A program made the translations under genes and the position numbers. From an uncultured Pelagibacteraceae bacterium (GTDB lineage: Bacteria > Pseudomonadota > Alphaproteobacteria > Pelagibacterales > Pelagibacteraceae), in NCBI GenBank assembly GCA_902628965.1, contig CACOPB010000002.1, positions 186,001-250,000 of the forward strand: 64,000 nucleotides of DNA. The letters run 5' to 3'. Shown piece by piece: positions 53,083 to 62,697 of the stretch. Every line of letters starts with the position of its first letter. Position 1 is the first letter of the stretch. The notes under the pieces are model-generated. The model saw nothing but the letters and a program-made list of their open reading frames with translations. It made no database searches and was not told the DNA's origin.

Positions 53083-54227
53083 AGATATCAAGAAGAGATT
53101 TTTTAAAAACCACAGCTCTAACGTCGTTATATTTTGCTGGTTTTGGAACACCAACTTATGCATCGGGACCAAAAAAAAATTTAGTCATAATTATGCTTCG
53201 TGGTGGAATGGACGGCTTATGTGCAATTCCAATTAAGGGTGATAAAAATTTTGAAAAATTAAGAAGCAAAATTAATCTCGAAAGAACTTTAAAATTAACA
53301 TCAGATTTTGATTTACACCCAGCATTAAAAACATTTAAAAGTCTTTGGGATCAAAACTTAAGTGCAGCAGTACATGCAACAAATATTCCTTATACAGGAA
53401 GATCCCACTTTGACGGTCAAAATTTAATGGAGTCGGGTGGTAAAATACCTTACCAAGAAAAAACAGGTTGGCTTGGTAGAGGAATGAAAACTGCAGGTTT
53501 AACAGGACAAGGATTAGCTTTAGCTTTACCAATGCCTTTATTAATTAGAGGTGTTCCAATGAATAATAATTATTTTCCTGTAGGTCGTAGTCTACCATAT
53601 CCCGATACTCTAGAATTAATAAAACAAGCATACAAAGAGCATGACGAAAAATTATTAAGTGATAATTTAGAAATAATTTTAAATAGAGATTTTAACAATA
53701 GATCAAGCGATGATGCTTGGATACTAGCTTCAAGCGCTGGTACTGAGTTATCAAAACCTAATGGACCTAAAGTTGCAGTTTTTGAAGTGGATGGTTTTGA
53801 CACGCATGCTGCACAAGGTGCAACAGATGGTGCGCATGCAGATTGTCTATCAGATTACGACAATATCGTTAGATCTCTAAAATCATCAATGTCTGAAGAA
53901 GCATTTAATAACACTTTAGTTTTAACCCTTACAGAGTTTGGCAGAACAATTAAACAGAATAGTAGTAATGGAACAGAGCATGGTTATGGTTCAGCTATCT
54001 TAATGGCAGGTGGATTAGTTAAAAAAGCTCAAGTTCATACCGATTGGCCAGGACTAAAGAAAAAAGAACTATTTGAAGGAAGAGATTTAAATTCTACAAT
54101 AGACTCAAGAGCAATTTATGCTTCAGCAATGTCCACAGTATTTGATGTAGATTTTAAAAAAATTACAAAAGATGTGTTTTGGGGAGAGAATTTATCAAAT
54201 TTATCTGATAAGCTTTTTAAAGCTTAA
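53079..54227 (+). CDS. DUF1501 family protein with Tat signal
   Basis: SRRDFLKTTALTS Tat motif; IIMLRGGMDGL, GRSHFDGQNLMESG, DGFDTHAAQG, LTEFGRT. Confidence 0.92.
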   Translation: MKISRRDFLKTTALTSLYFAGFGTPTYASGPKKNLVIIMLRGGMDGLCAIPIKGDKNFEKLRSKINLERTLKLTSDFDLHPALKTFKSLWDQNLSAAVHATNIPYTGRSHFDGQNLMESGGKIPYQEKTGWLGRGMKTAGLTGQGLALALPMPLLIRGVPMNNNYFPVGRSLPYPDTLELIKQAYKEHDEKLLSDNLEIILNRDFNNRSSDDAWILASSAGTELSKPNGPKVAVFEVDGFDTHAAQGATDGAHADCLSDYDNIVRSLKSSMSEEAFNNTLVLTLTEFGRTIKQNSSNGTEHGYGSAILMAGGLVKKAQVHTDWPGLKKKELFEGRDLNSTIDSRAIYASAMSTVFDVDFKKITKDVFWGENLSNLSDKLFKA

Positions 54228-54233
54228 TTTGTT

Positions 54234-55541
54234 ATGAAAAAAATATTACTAGTCATTACTTTAAGCTTATTAACCTCAAGCAATTCATTTGCAGAGAATT
54301 TAAATTGGTTTTTTAATAAGTGGCTTTCTGAAAACGGACATCATCAATATTTAAATGAGCAAGGATCTAACAATCTAAATATCAAAATAAAAAATAAAGC
54401 ATTATCAGCTACTAATATTGCTTATCACTCAAACCCAAACAGAGATACCTTGATTTACTATTTATGGAAATATTCATATAGAGATAGAAGTCAACATTTA
54501 AAAGAGTTTAAACCAACAAATAGTTCCTACGATTTTAAATTCAACTTAATTGAGGATGAATTTATAAAAAAGCAAACGAAAACTGTAAAAAAGCAAATGA
54601 AAACCAAAGGTATCCTTAGTTATTTATATTATCAAGATGGTGAAGTATTAATCGACGAACTTTCTCCTAAAGAAAGACTGGGAGAGTTTTTGAATAATGA
54701 AACAAAATTTTATTCAATGTCGATGGGTAAGTCAGTAACTTCTTATTTAGTAGGTCACGCAATATGTGATGGTTATATTGATGGAGTTGATGCTAGAGTA
54801 AATGACTGGCCTATAATAAAAGATTCTCTTTATCATGATCAAAAATTAATTAATTTCTTAAATATGAATACTGGTGATCAAAAATACATCGACGAGTTTG
54901 AAGATGGTACTAGTAAATTAGGCCCATATGAAGACGCAGATATTGCAACAACCATGCGCTTTCACTTTAACAACCAAAATACAAAAAAATCTAAAGAAAG
55001 ATACAATTACAATGGATTTGTCACTCAGTTAATTTTAAATTATATGAAATTTAAAATTGGTGAAGATTATGACAAATTTTATAGCAAAGTTTTCAACGAT
55101 AAAATAAAGATCAAAAATAGCATTCGTTATGGCTATACTAGTCTTAAAGAACATTTTGGAAATGGACATCCTAACATAATGGCAACAAGATTTGACTATC
55201 TTAGAATTGCAAAAGCTATAATGGATGATTATCAAAATGATACTTGTGTTGGAAAATATTTAAAAGAAATTTATAAAAGAAGAATACCTAAAGGAAGCAA
55301 AGAAAAAGAAGAGCCCTTATTTAATCGTACAAAATCATACGGTGGTCAATTTCATATGGATTTTCCAGGATTAAAAGACAAAATTATATTTGGTATGGGC
55401 GGCTATGGTGGGAATATGATTTTAATTGATGTAGAAAATTCAAGAATACTGGTTGTTAATTCACTCCATTATAATAATAAAAAATATAAATATAATCACA
55501 AAAAACTACTGTACGATCCATTTAAAAAACGAAAAGGTTAA
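54234..55541 (+). CDS. Secreted beta-lactamase-fold serine hydrolase
   Basis: Signal peptide; FYSMSMGKSVTSYLVG (SxxK), ERYNYNGF (YxN-like). Confidence 0.83.
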   Translation: MKKILLVITLSLLTSSNSFAENLNWFFNKWLSENGHHQYLNEQGSNNLNIKIKNKALSATNIAYHSNPNRDTLIYYLWKYSYRDRSQHLKEFKPTNSSYDFKFNLIEDEFIKKQTKTVKKQMKTKGILSYLYYQDGEVLIDELSPKERLGEFLNNETKFYSMSMGKSVTSYLVGHAICDGYIDGVDARVNDWPIIKDSLYHDQKLINFLNMNTGDQKYIDEFEDGTSKLGPYEDADIATTMRFHFNNQNTKKSKERYNYNGFVTQLILNYMKFKIGEDYDKFYSKVFNDKIKIKNSIRYGYTSLKEHFGNGHPNIMATRFDYLRIAKAIMDDYQNDTCVGKYLKEIYKRRIPKGSKEKEEPLFNRTKSYGGQFHMDFPGLKDKIIFGMGGYGGNMILIDVENSRILVVNSLHYNNKKYKYNHKKLLYDPFKKRKG

Positions 55542-56468
55542 ATGAAAAAAGTACTATTAATAATTTTATCTTTTTTCATATTTTTTTCTGTTCAAGCCAA
55601 TGAATGGAAAAATAAAAATAAATGGAAAATATCTTGTGGTGTAGTCGACAAAGAGTCTTTAATTGTAAATGGAAAAAGTAAAAGGTATTCAAAAAATGAA
55701 TTTAAATTAGTGGATGTAGTTTTCAAACTTGATAAGGGTGAAGTTGGAAGTTGTCCTACAGATAAAAAACCAGCAGGAGGATATCCTTATTCTGGAAGAC
55801 AAGAAATAACTCATAAACTTCCAATCGGACATACTATTTTTGAGACGGATATTACTATTGACGGTGCTCCATCAGCTAGATCAACTATATTTCAAATCCA
55901 CGATGGTAGAAATAGTGGTGCTCCACCTTCATGGGTTGGAATTGATGATGGTTGGAAAATTATTCAAAAATTTCCTAAAGGAGAATGTTCAAAAGAAAAT
56001 TGTAAAATGCTGGAATTAATAACTTTAGAAACTGGTAAGACATATAGGTTTAAAGCTGAAATAGACTATCAAAAAAAAGCAAAATTTTTATCTATTAAAT
56101 ATTATCTTGATGATAAATTTATACTTCATCATTATGATGTTCCACTTTTAACAAAAAAAACTGACGGACCTTATGGACCAACCAAACCTTATATTAAAAT
56201 TGGTATTTATAGAATTGGTGAAACAGGAACCACAACTTATACTTATAAAAATTTAATAGTAAAAACTAAAAAAAAATCATCATTTGAAAAGGTTGATACT
56301 TCTGCTGAGTTCATTGTGGTTGTAAAAAATAAAATTGACAAAAATATTTTAATTAAAATTAAAGGTTTTGGAAAAGAAAAAGTTGTTGAAAAAGCTATGA
56401 ATGAATGTATGAAAAAAAATGCAGATGGTTGTTATGTTCATTACTCTAGCAAGGTTGCAAAGTTTTAA
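55542..56468 (+). CDS. Secreted polysaccharide-lyase-like jelly-roll protein
   Basis: Signal peptide; RQEITHKLPIGHTIFETDITIDG, STIFQIHDGRN, YTYKNLIVKT. Confidence 0.6.
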   Translation: MKKVLLIILSFFIFFSVQANEWKNKNKWKISCGVVDKESLIVNGKSKRYSKNEFKLVDVVFKLDKGEVGSCPTDKKPAGGYPYSGRQEITHKLPIGHTIFETDITIDGAPSARSTIFQIHDGRNSGAPPSWVGIDDGWKIIQKFPKGECSKENCKMLELITLETGKTYRFKAEIDYQKKAKFLSIKYYLDDKFILHHYDVPLLTKKTDGPYGPTKPYIKIGIYRIGETGTTTYTYKNLIVKTKKKSSFEKVDTSAEFIVVVKNKIDKNILIKIKGFGKEKVVEKAMNECMKKNADGCYVHYSSKVAKF

Positions 56469-56488
56469 GTAAAAAAATTTAAAAGTAA

Positions 56489-57502
56489 ATGAAAAAAATT
56501 ATATTAATATTAATATCATTATTATTATTTACTACAATTTCATATACTGATGAATTCAAGGCAAAAATGACTAAAAAAGAAAAAAAAAATTTTGCTTTTT
56601 ACGTTCTTAAAGCTCAATCCGACAATAAAATGGAATTTAATAGTAGAAATGTTCCTAATCGACCTGGACTTTATAAATTTTTCGATAATCTTGAGGATAA
56701 TATGGGCGTTGCAGAAAAAGGAATTGAATTTAATTTAAGTTATTCTGATGTAGGCCACAAGTACGATTGGAATAGATGGGGAAGACCAGGTTTTGCTCAG
56801 CGTTTCCAAATTCATGAACCAAAAAAATACACAACTAAAAAAGGAAAAACTAAATGGTATCGAGTTGGTTATTTTATTCCGAAAAATATAAATACATCAA
56901 AGCACAATTTGTCTTTATTTGATTTTAAAATGATTTACGGAAAGGAAGGAGAAAAGGCCGTAGGACCTGGATTAAATATAAATAATAATAGTATTTTATG
57001 GATATTTAATGGACCAAATTATAAAGTTGCACCAAATGAAGTTGGTGAACAATATTACTTTGATAATTTGGTGGTACATCTTGATGATAGATTTTCTCCT
57101 TTAAGAGGGAAATGGGTAAATTTATTAATTAATGCAAAATGGGCTAAAGATGGATTTTTACATTTGTGGATTGATGGAAAATTAAGATCTAGTTATTTTG
57201 GAGATGTTTTAGGAGGAGCTTCAAGAGTAAGGTTTAAATTTGGTCCTTACAGAAACTATATGACCGATGCTACTGATCAAGGTTTAGAAATTAAAGATGC
57301 AGTCATTCGTTATTCTAATGTTGGAAAAGCAGATAAATGTGATGATTTATGGAGTGGTTGTGATGAAATTATCAATCAACTAACTAATAACTCTCAAGTT
57401 CATGGAGCAATATCTGTTAGTAAGTGTATTCCATCTGGTGACGGTGATAAACCAGCAACCTGTGAAAATCTTGGCTATCCACAAAATCCTAGACCTTTTT
57501 GA
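56489..57502 (+). CDS. Secreted heparin-lyase-I-like jelly-roll protein
   Basis: Signal peptide; RFQIHEPKKYTTKKGKTKWYRVGYFIP, GKWVNLLINAKWAKDGFLHLWIDGKL. Confidence 0.65.
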   Translation: MKKIILILISLLLFTTISYTDEFKAKMTKKEKKNFAFYVLKAQSDNKMEFNSRNVPNRPGLYKFFDNLEDNMGVAEKGIEFNLSYSDVGHKYDWNRWGRPGFAQRFQIHEPKKYTTKKGKTKWYRVGYFIPKNINTSKHNLSLFDFKMIYGKEGEKAVGPGLNINNNSILWIFNGPNYKVAPNEVGEQYYFDNLVVHLDDRFSPLRGKWVNLLINAKWAKDGFLHLWIDGKLRSSYFGDVLGGASRVRFKFGPYRNYMTDATDQGLEIKDAVIRYSNVGKADKCDDLWSGCDEIINQLTNNSQVHGAISVSKCIPSGDGDKPATCENLGYPQNPRPF

Positions 57503-57512
57503 TTAATTTTGA

Positions 57513-57734
57513 TTAGCAGCAACCGCAGCTTTTTTTAGCAGCTTTTGGCTGATCGTCAGCTTTTGCAGCTTCTAATTCTTTTTGTTCGTCTTCAAAAGCC
57601 TTTTGTTTCTTTGAAATCTTGTCTTCAAAGTAATCATAAAGAGAAGCAAAACCTAATTTAGCGGCTCTTTTTTCCTCGTAATTTTTTCGGCCTTTAAGGT
57701 TTTCAATTATTTTAACTATTTCTTGGTTTTGCAT
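57513..57734 (-). CDS. Small charged protein with C-terminal SCGCC tail (73 aa)
   Basis: ORF ending AKKSCGCC; preceded by umuC on same strand. Confidence 0.6.
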   Translation of the reverse strand: MQNQEIVKIIENLKGRKNYEEKRAAKLGFASLYDYFEDKISKKQKAFEDEQKELEAAKADDQPKAAKKSCGCC

Positions 57735-57764
57735 GCTCTCTTTTTATTAAAAAAGCTAAATAAA

Positions 57765-59042
57765 TCAAGCTCTAATAGTGGGTAAACAATAAAAGTCAGC
57801 TGTATCAATTTTAGAAGAATATTGCCTTCGCATATTCCATTTTTTATGAACCCCGGCACTTGCAACACTTAAAGTAGATCTTCCGTATCGGTGATTGGTG
57901 TTATCAATTGATCGCATTAAGCTATTTATTTTTTCATCTTTCTCAGATGTAAATAAATTTGTTTTGTCACTAGCATTCGATAGTCCTGTTAGCATGACAC
58001 CTGCTTTTTGATAACGGTAACCGTTTTTAAAAATACTCTCAAGTATTGAAACTGCTGTCTTAACTGTTTCAATACTATTGTTCGTTGCAATAGGAAAATC
58101 AACTGTCTTTGCGTTTGAATAATAACCAAAGTTTCTTTGAAAAGGGCTGGTTCTTACAAATACAGTAATTGCTTTTGCAACTAAAGACTCTGATCTAATT
58201 TTTTCAGAAGCATTCAAACAATAATTTGCAACTGCTTCTTTTAATTCTTGGAAAGTTTCTATTCTTTTACCAAATGATCTTGAAACAACACAACTTTTTC
58301 TTTTAGTGGTAGTTGTTTCTAATCCAATACACGAAACTCCTCTAAGTTCCATCGCAGTTCTAGAACTTAAAACATTTGAGGATTTTTTAATCCAGGTATT
58401 TGATTTATTTTTTAATTGCTTGGCATTATAAATTCCATGTTTTTTATAAAACTTAGTTAATTGCCTTCCAACACCCCAAACATCATTGATTTCTACTTTT
58501 TCTAAAATAGGATCTAAGTTTTCTATTCCAATTAAGCTTGTCACCCCTGATTGTTTTTTCTTAGCAATATGATTTGCAACTTTACTTAAAGTTTTTGTTT
58601 TTGCTATTCCTATACTTGTTGGAATACCAGTCCATTGCAAAACTGTTTCTCTAATTTCTTTTCCAACCTTTTCTACATCTTGATCTGGGAAATTTGACAA
58701 ATCTAAAAATGCTTCATCAATTGAATAAACTTCTATTTCTGAATTAAATCTTTTAAGTGTTCGCATTACTCTCCTAGATAAATCTCCATATAAAGAATAA
58801 TTGGATGAAAATACTTCAACTTTATTTTTAAGAATGATATCTTTTGCTTTAAAGTAAGGTTCACCCATTTTAATCCCTAAAGCTTTTGCTTCATTAGATC
58901 TCGAAATGATACAGCCATCATTATTAGATAAAACAACAACAGGCTTTCTCCTTATTTTAGGATTAAATAATCTTTCACAAGAAACATAAAAAGAATTACA
59001 GTCAATTAATGCTATTTTTTTAGTACGTAGAATGGATGACAT
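57765..59042 (-). CDS. umuC: DNA polymerase V subunit UmuC (start moved to MSSILRTKK)
   Basis: [51 protein letters not shown]. Confidence 0.95.
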   Translation of the reverse strand: MSSILRTKKIALIDCNSFYVSCERLFNPKIRRKPVVVLSNNDGCIISRSNEAKALGIKMGEPYFKAKDIILKNKVEVFSSNYSLYGDLSRRVMRTLKRFNSEIEVYSIDEAFLDLSNFPDQDVEKVGKEIRETVLQWTGIPTSIGIAKTKTLSKVANHIAKKKQSGVTSLIGIENLDPILEKVEINDVWGVGRQLTKFYKKHGIYNAKQLKNKSNTWIKKSSNVLSSRTAMELRGVSCIGLETTTTKRKSCVVSRSFGKRIETFQELKEAVANYCLNASEKIRSESLVAKAITVFVRTSPFQRNFGYYSNAKTVDFPIATNNSIETVKTAVSILESIFKNGYRYQKAGVMLTGLSNASDKTNLFTSEKDEKINSLMRSIDNTNHRYGRSTLSVASAGVHKKWNMRRQYSSKIDTADFYCLPTIRA

Positions 59043-59415
59043 AAGTAACAACTCCCCAAATAAAAATATCTTGCTCTTCATTAATTAAAATTCTGTCAGA
59101 AAATTCTTTAGATCCAGAGGTTAAAAATTTTTTATCTCTTTCCTGAACTAAAGTTTTAACTACAAGCTCATCATGAACATTTGCAATCACAGTTGAAAAG
59201 TTTTTTGGCTTTAAACTTTTATCAACAACTAATAAGTCTCCATCATTAATACCAACATCGACCATAGATTTACCTTGAACTCTGATGATGAAAGTTGCTG
59301 GAACATTTCTTATTAAATGCATGTTCAGATCAATATCTTCTTCGATATAATCAGTAGCAGGGGAAGGAAAACCAGCGCCTGCTTTATGCAAATAATAAGG
59401 GATTGTTAGTTTCAT
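59020..59415 (-). CDS. umuD: UmuD-like S24 autopeptidase
   Basis: [20 protein letters not shown] cleavage region, [13 protein letters not shown] (Ser), ELVVKTL (Lys). Confidence 0.94.
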   Translation of the reverse strand: MKLTIPYYLHKAGAGFPSPATDYIEEDIDLNMHLIRNVPATFIIRVQGKSMVDVGINDGDLLVVDKSLKPKNFSTVIANVHDELVVKTLVQERDKKFLTSGSKEFSDRILINEEQDIFIWGVVTYVIHSTY

Positions 59416-59430
59416 GTTCTTGTTTTGTTC
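59416..59430 (-). promoter_or_regulatory. Candidate alphaproteobacterial LexA box GTTC-N7-GTTC
   Basis: GTTC TTGTTTT GTTC on + strand (GAACAAAACAAGAAC on the gene strand) directly upstream of umuD ATG. Confidence 0.75.
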
Positions 59431-59602
59431 TAATTTATAGCCTATTTATTGAATACACTCAAGAGGTTGTATTTTGAGTCCGTAATTGAATCAAAAGTGA
59501 ATCAAAACGTGAACATCCAAACTACATTTTGTATGCTTGTGGATAACTTCAACCACTAGTAGTTTAAGTTGGTTATTAAGTTATATAAATTTTAATTTGA
59601 TT

Positions 59603-59986
59603 ATGAGTATTTTAGATTTTGTAATGGTTGGTTCTAATGATTATAAAAAATCAAGCGAGCTATATGATGCTGCTTTTGAACCTTTAAAGTTAAAAAAAAT
59701 TTTAACAACAGAAAAATATATTGGTTATGCTCATTCAAGTGACCCAGAGAAAGTAATATTTTATATAACCAATCCAGTTAACGGCAAACCAGCAACCAAA
59801 GGTAATGGATCACAAGTAACTTTGTTGGCAGACTCAAAAGAGGCTGTAGAAAATTTTTATCAGATTGCAATTTCGAAAGGAGCAACAGATGAGGGGGCAC
59901 CAGGTGTTAGAAAAGATGGAAATTACTACGGGTATATACGTGACTTAGATGGAAATAAGATTGCAGCTAAAAGTATTTTAAAATAA
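59603..59986 (+). CDS. Glyoxalase/VOC family protein (start corrected)
   Basis: MSILDFVMVGSNDYKKSSELYDAAFEPLKLK..., YYGYIRDLDGNKIAA. Confidence 0.88.
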   Translation: MSILDFVMVGSNDYKKSSELYDAAFEPLKLKKILTTEKYIGYAHSSDPEKVIFYITNPVNGKPATKGNGSQVTLLADSKEAVENFYQIAISKGATDEGAPGVRKDGNYYGYIRDLDGNKIAAKSILK

Positions 59987-59998
59987 AAAAGGAGATAT

Positions 59999-60364
59999 AT
60001 GAAATTAAATTGTCATTGTGGAGCTGTTGAAGCAGAAGTTAATGCTACAGTTAACGAATTAACAAAAATTGTAAGATGTAACTGTTCTATTTGTAAAAGA
60101 AAAAATGCAACAATGGGTATGGTTAAAAATGAAGACTTTAAAGTTACTAAAGGAACAGACAAATTAAAACTTTATCAATATCATACAAAGGTTGCTAATC
60201 ATTACTTTTGTACTGAATGTGGAATTTACACTCATCACAATCCAAGAAGTGCACCAGCTATGACAGGATTTAATTTAGGATGTGTAGACGAGGTGAAGGT
60301 CGAAGATTTAAAAGAAGTAGCTAACTTTGATGGTCTCAACCATCCAATGGATCAAGAAAAATAA
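59999..60364 (+). CDS. GFA (glutathione-dependent formaldehyde-activating-like) family protein
   Basis: CHCGAVEAEV, CNCSICKRKNA, YFCTECGIYTHHNPRS. Confidence 0.92.
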   Translation: MKLNCHCGAVEAEVNATVNELTKIVRCNCSICKRKNATMGMVKNEDFKVTKGTDKLKLYQYHTKVANHYFCTECGIYTHHNPRSAPAMTGFNLGCVDEVKVEDLKEVANFDGLNHPMDQEK

Positions 60365-60371
60365 AAGTTCA

Positions 60372-61301
60372 ATGAAATTAGTGGAAGAGTGTTTTAAAAA
60401 AGTTAAAAAAGATTGTTTTAAGTTTATAAAATCACAAGAAACTTCTACCGAAAAGTTTAGTAATAAAGAAGGAATGATAAAGAATTTTTTAATTCCTATA
60501 AGTTTTTGGATAGCAAAAAAAACAGTTAATAAAAAACCTTACTTTGTAGGATTAGCAGGGGGACAGGGCACAGGCAAGACAACTACAAGCTCAATAATAA
60601 AAATTATATTAGAAAAGTACTTTAAATTAAATGTATTTAAAATTTCAATAGATGATTTTTATAAAACTAGAAAAGAAAGAATAGCTTTATCAAAAAAGGT
60701 TCATCCAATGTTGCTTACCAGGGGTGTTCCTGGAACTCATGATATTAATATGATGTTGAATTTCTTTAAAAAATCTAAAGCAAAAAAATTCAAAAAATTG
60801 AAACTACCAAATTTTAATAAGGCAATTGATGACAGATTTCCTAAAAATAAATGGAACAAAATCAACAGAAGACCAGATATTGTTATTTTTGAGGGATGGT
60901 GTGTTGGAGCCAGAGCAGAAACTAACAATACATTAAAAAAATCAATTAATTCTATGGAAAAAGCTAATGATCAAAAACTGATTTGGAGAAAGTATGTAAA
61001 TCAACAATTAAAAACTAAATATAAAAAGCTATATTCTCAGTTAAATTGTATGATTTACTTAAAAGCAAAAAACTTTAGTTTATTGCAGAAGTGGAGATTA
61101 AAGCAGGAACGTAAACTGTGGTTAAAAACAAAGAAAAAAGGTGTTCATAAAATAATGAGCAAAAGGGACGTAATAAATTTTATGCAAACTTACCAAAGAA
61201 TTACTCAGAACATGTTTAAAAATACGCCTAAATATGCATCTATAATTGTAAATTTAAACAGTAACCATCAAATTAAAACTGCTGTATATAAATCGAAATG
61301 A
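60372..61301 (+). CDS. D-glycerate 3-kinase-like P-loop kinase (start corrected)
   Basis: GLAGGQGTGKTT, SIDDFYKTRKER, TRGVPGTHD, FEGWCVGAR. Confidence 0.88.
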   Translation: MKLVEECFKKVKKDCFKFIKSQETSTEKFSNKEGMIKNFLIPISFWIAKKTVNKKPYFVGLAGGQGTGKTTTSSIIKIILEKYFKLNVFKISIDDFYKTRKERIALSKKVHPMLLTRGVPGTHDINMMLNFFKKSKAKKFKKLKLPNFNKAIDDRFPKNKWNKINRRPDIVIFEGWCVGARAETNNTLKKSINSMEKANDQKLIWRKYVNQQLKTKYKKLYSQLNCMIYLKAKNFSLLQKWRLKQERKLWLKTKKKGVHKIMSKRDVINFMQTYQRITQNMFKNTPKYASIIVNLNSNHQIKTAVYKSK

Positions 61302-62590
61302 AAAAAATATTTATCATAGTTATCGCATCAATATTCTACTTAAGTAACGCTTTAGCAGTTACTCTTCTCGATGCATTAAATCAAACTTATCAAAACAATA
61401 TTCAATTAAATGCTGAAAGAGAAAATATTAAAGCATCGGAGGAAGATGTAAATATTGCTAAAAGTGATTATAAACCTTCATTAACTTTAAGCGGATCTCA
61501 AAGCTTTGAAAATACTAATAAACTTACTAACCAAAGTGGAGGTGATGCAACAATAAATGATGTGGATCCATTTACTACCTCTATAAAGTTAGAACAAACT
61601 CTACTAGATTATGGAAGAGATTTAACACTAAAAAAAAATATTACAGCCCTAAATCTTGCAAAAGCACAACTGGTTAAAAAAGAACAAGATGTTCTTCACA
61701 ATGCGATCTACGCATATACAAACTTAATTTTTGCAAGAGAAACGCTTGAAATTAATTCTAAAAATTTAAATTTATTAATTAGACAAGTTGAAAATGATAA
61801 AATTAGAAGAGACAGAGGTCAAATTACAAATACTGACCTTGCGCAATCTGAATCTTCATTAGCGGGAGCACAAGCTCAATTTGCAAAAGCTAAAAGTGAC
61901 TTATTAATTAGTAAGCTTAATTATGAAAATATAATTGGAAAAATAAGTGATCCAAATCAGTTGCAAAAGAACACAAATGCAATCGTTTCTTTACCATCAT
62001 CTCTAGATAAAGCACTAAATCTTTCAAAACAAAATAATCCAGATATTTTAATTGCAAAATTAGACTTAGAAAAATCTGAAAAAGATTTAGCAATTTCAGA
62101 ATCTGATTTAAAACCTACTGCATCATTATCGTTACAAAGAACTTATACAGATGATTTAAGTGCTACTGTAGACGAAAAAGAACAAGATGTATTAAAAGCA
62201 ACTCTTAGCTGGCCTTTTTATTCTGGCGGAAAAAAACGATCAACAATTAATAAAAATTCAAATCTAACAACTCGAAAAAGATTACTTTTAGATGATGCAG
62301 TTAAAACAAATGAAACTAATGTTGCAAGTGCATGGTCAAGTTTGCAATCTTCAGAAAGTTTCCTGAACTCAGTTAAAGTTCAAGTAAGTGCTTCCCAAAT
62401 AGCTTATGAAGGAATTGCCGCTGAGTACGAAAGAGGATCAAGAACAACTCTTGATGTTATTCAATCAAATTCATTATTACTTTCTGCTCAAATTTCTTTA
62501 GCAAGTTCTGAGAAAAATTACCTAATGGCTCAATACAGTTTGTTGAAGGCAGTAGGACTTCTCAATAGCCAGTATCTAAAACTTAAGTAA
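61298..62590 (+). CDS. tolC: TolC family outer membrane efflux protein
   Basis: Signal peptide; LLDALNQTYQNNIQLNAERENIKASEEDV, repeated TolC helices, GSRTTLDVIQSNSLLLSAQ. Confidence 0.92.
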   Translation: MKKIFIIVIASIFYLSNALAVTLLDALNQTYQNNIQLNAERENIKASEEDVNIAKSDYKPSLTLSGSQSFENTNKLTNQSGGDATINDVDPFTTSIKLEQTLLDYGRDLTLKKNITALNLAKAQLVKKEQDVLHNAIYAYTNLIFARETLEINSKNLNLLIRQVENDKIRRDRGQITNTDLAQSESSLAGAQAQFAKAKSDLLISKLNYENIIGKISDPNQLQKNTNAIVSLPSSLDKALNLSKQNNPDILIAKLDLEKSEKDLAISESDLKPTASLSLQRTYTDDLSATVDEKEQDVLKATLSWPFYSGGKKRSTINKNSNLTTRKRLLLDDAVKTNETNVASAWSSLQSSESFLNSVKVQVSASQIAYEGIAAEYERGSRTTLDVIQSNSLLLSAQISLASSEKNYLMAQYSLLKAVGLLNSQYLKLK

Positions 62591-62633
62591 TTATTTGATT
62601 TTTTTGACTAAAAAATAAATATATTGCTAATGA

Positions 62634-62648
62634 GAACAAAATGTGTAC
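62634..62648 (+). promoter_or_regulatory. Possible degenerate LexA box upstream of recA (GAAC-N7-GTAC)
   Basis: GAACAAAATGTGTAC; one mismatch in the second half-site. Confidence 0.45.
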
Positions 62649-62697
62649 ATTTATTTCATGATTCGAGTGTTAAAAAATTTAAAAAAAGAGGCAAAAA

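Noticed and set aside
59538-59546. Perfect DnaA-box-like TGTGGATAA (also at 40933 and in ftsI near 14793) as possible replication origin
   Set aside because: Isolated single copies; roughly one is expected by chance in an AT-rich 64 kb window, and no box cluster or dnaA/origin context is present
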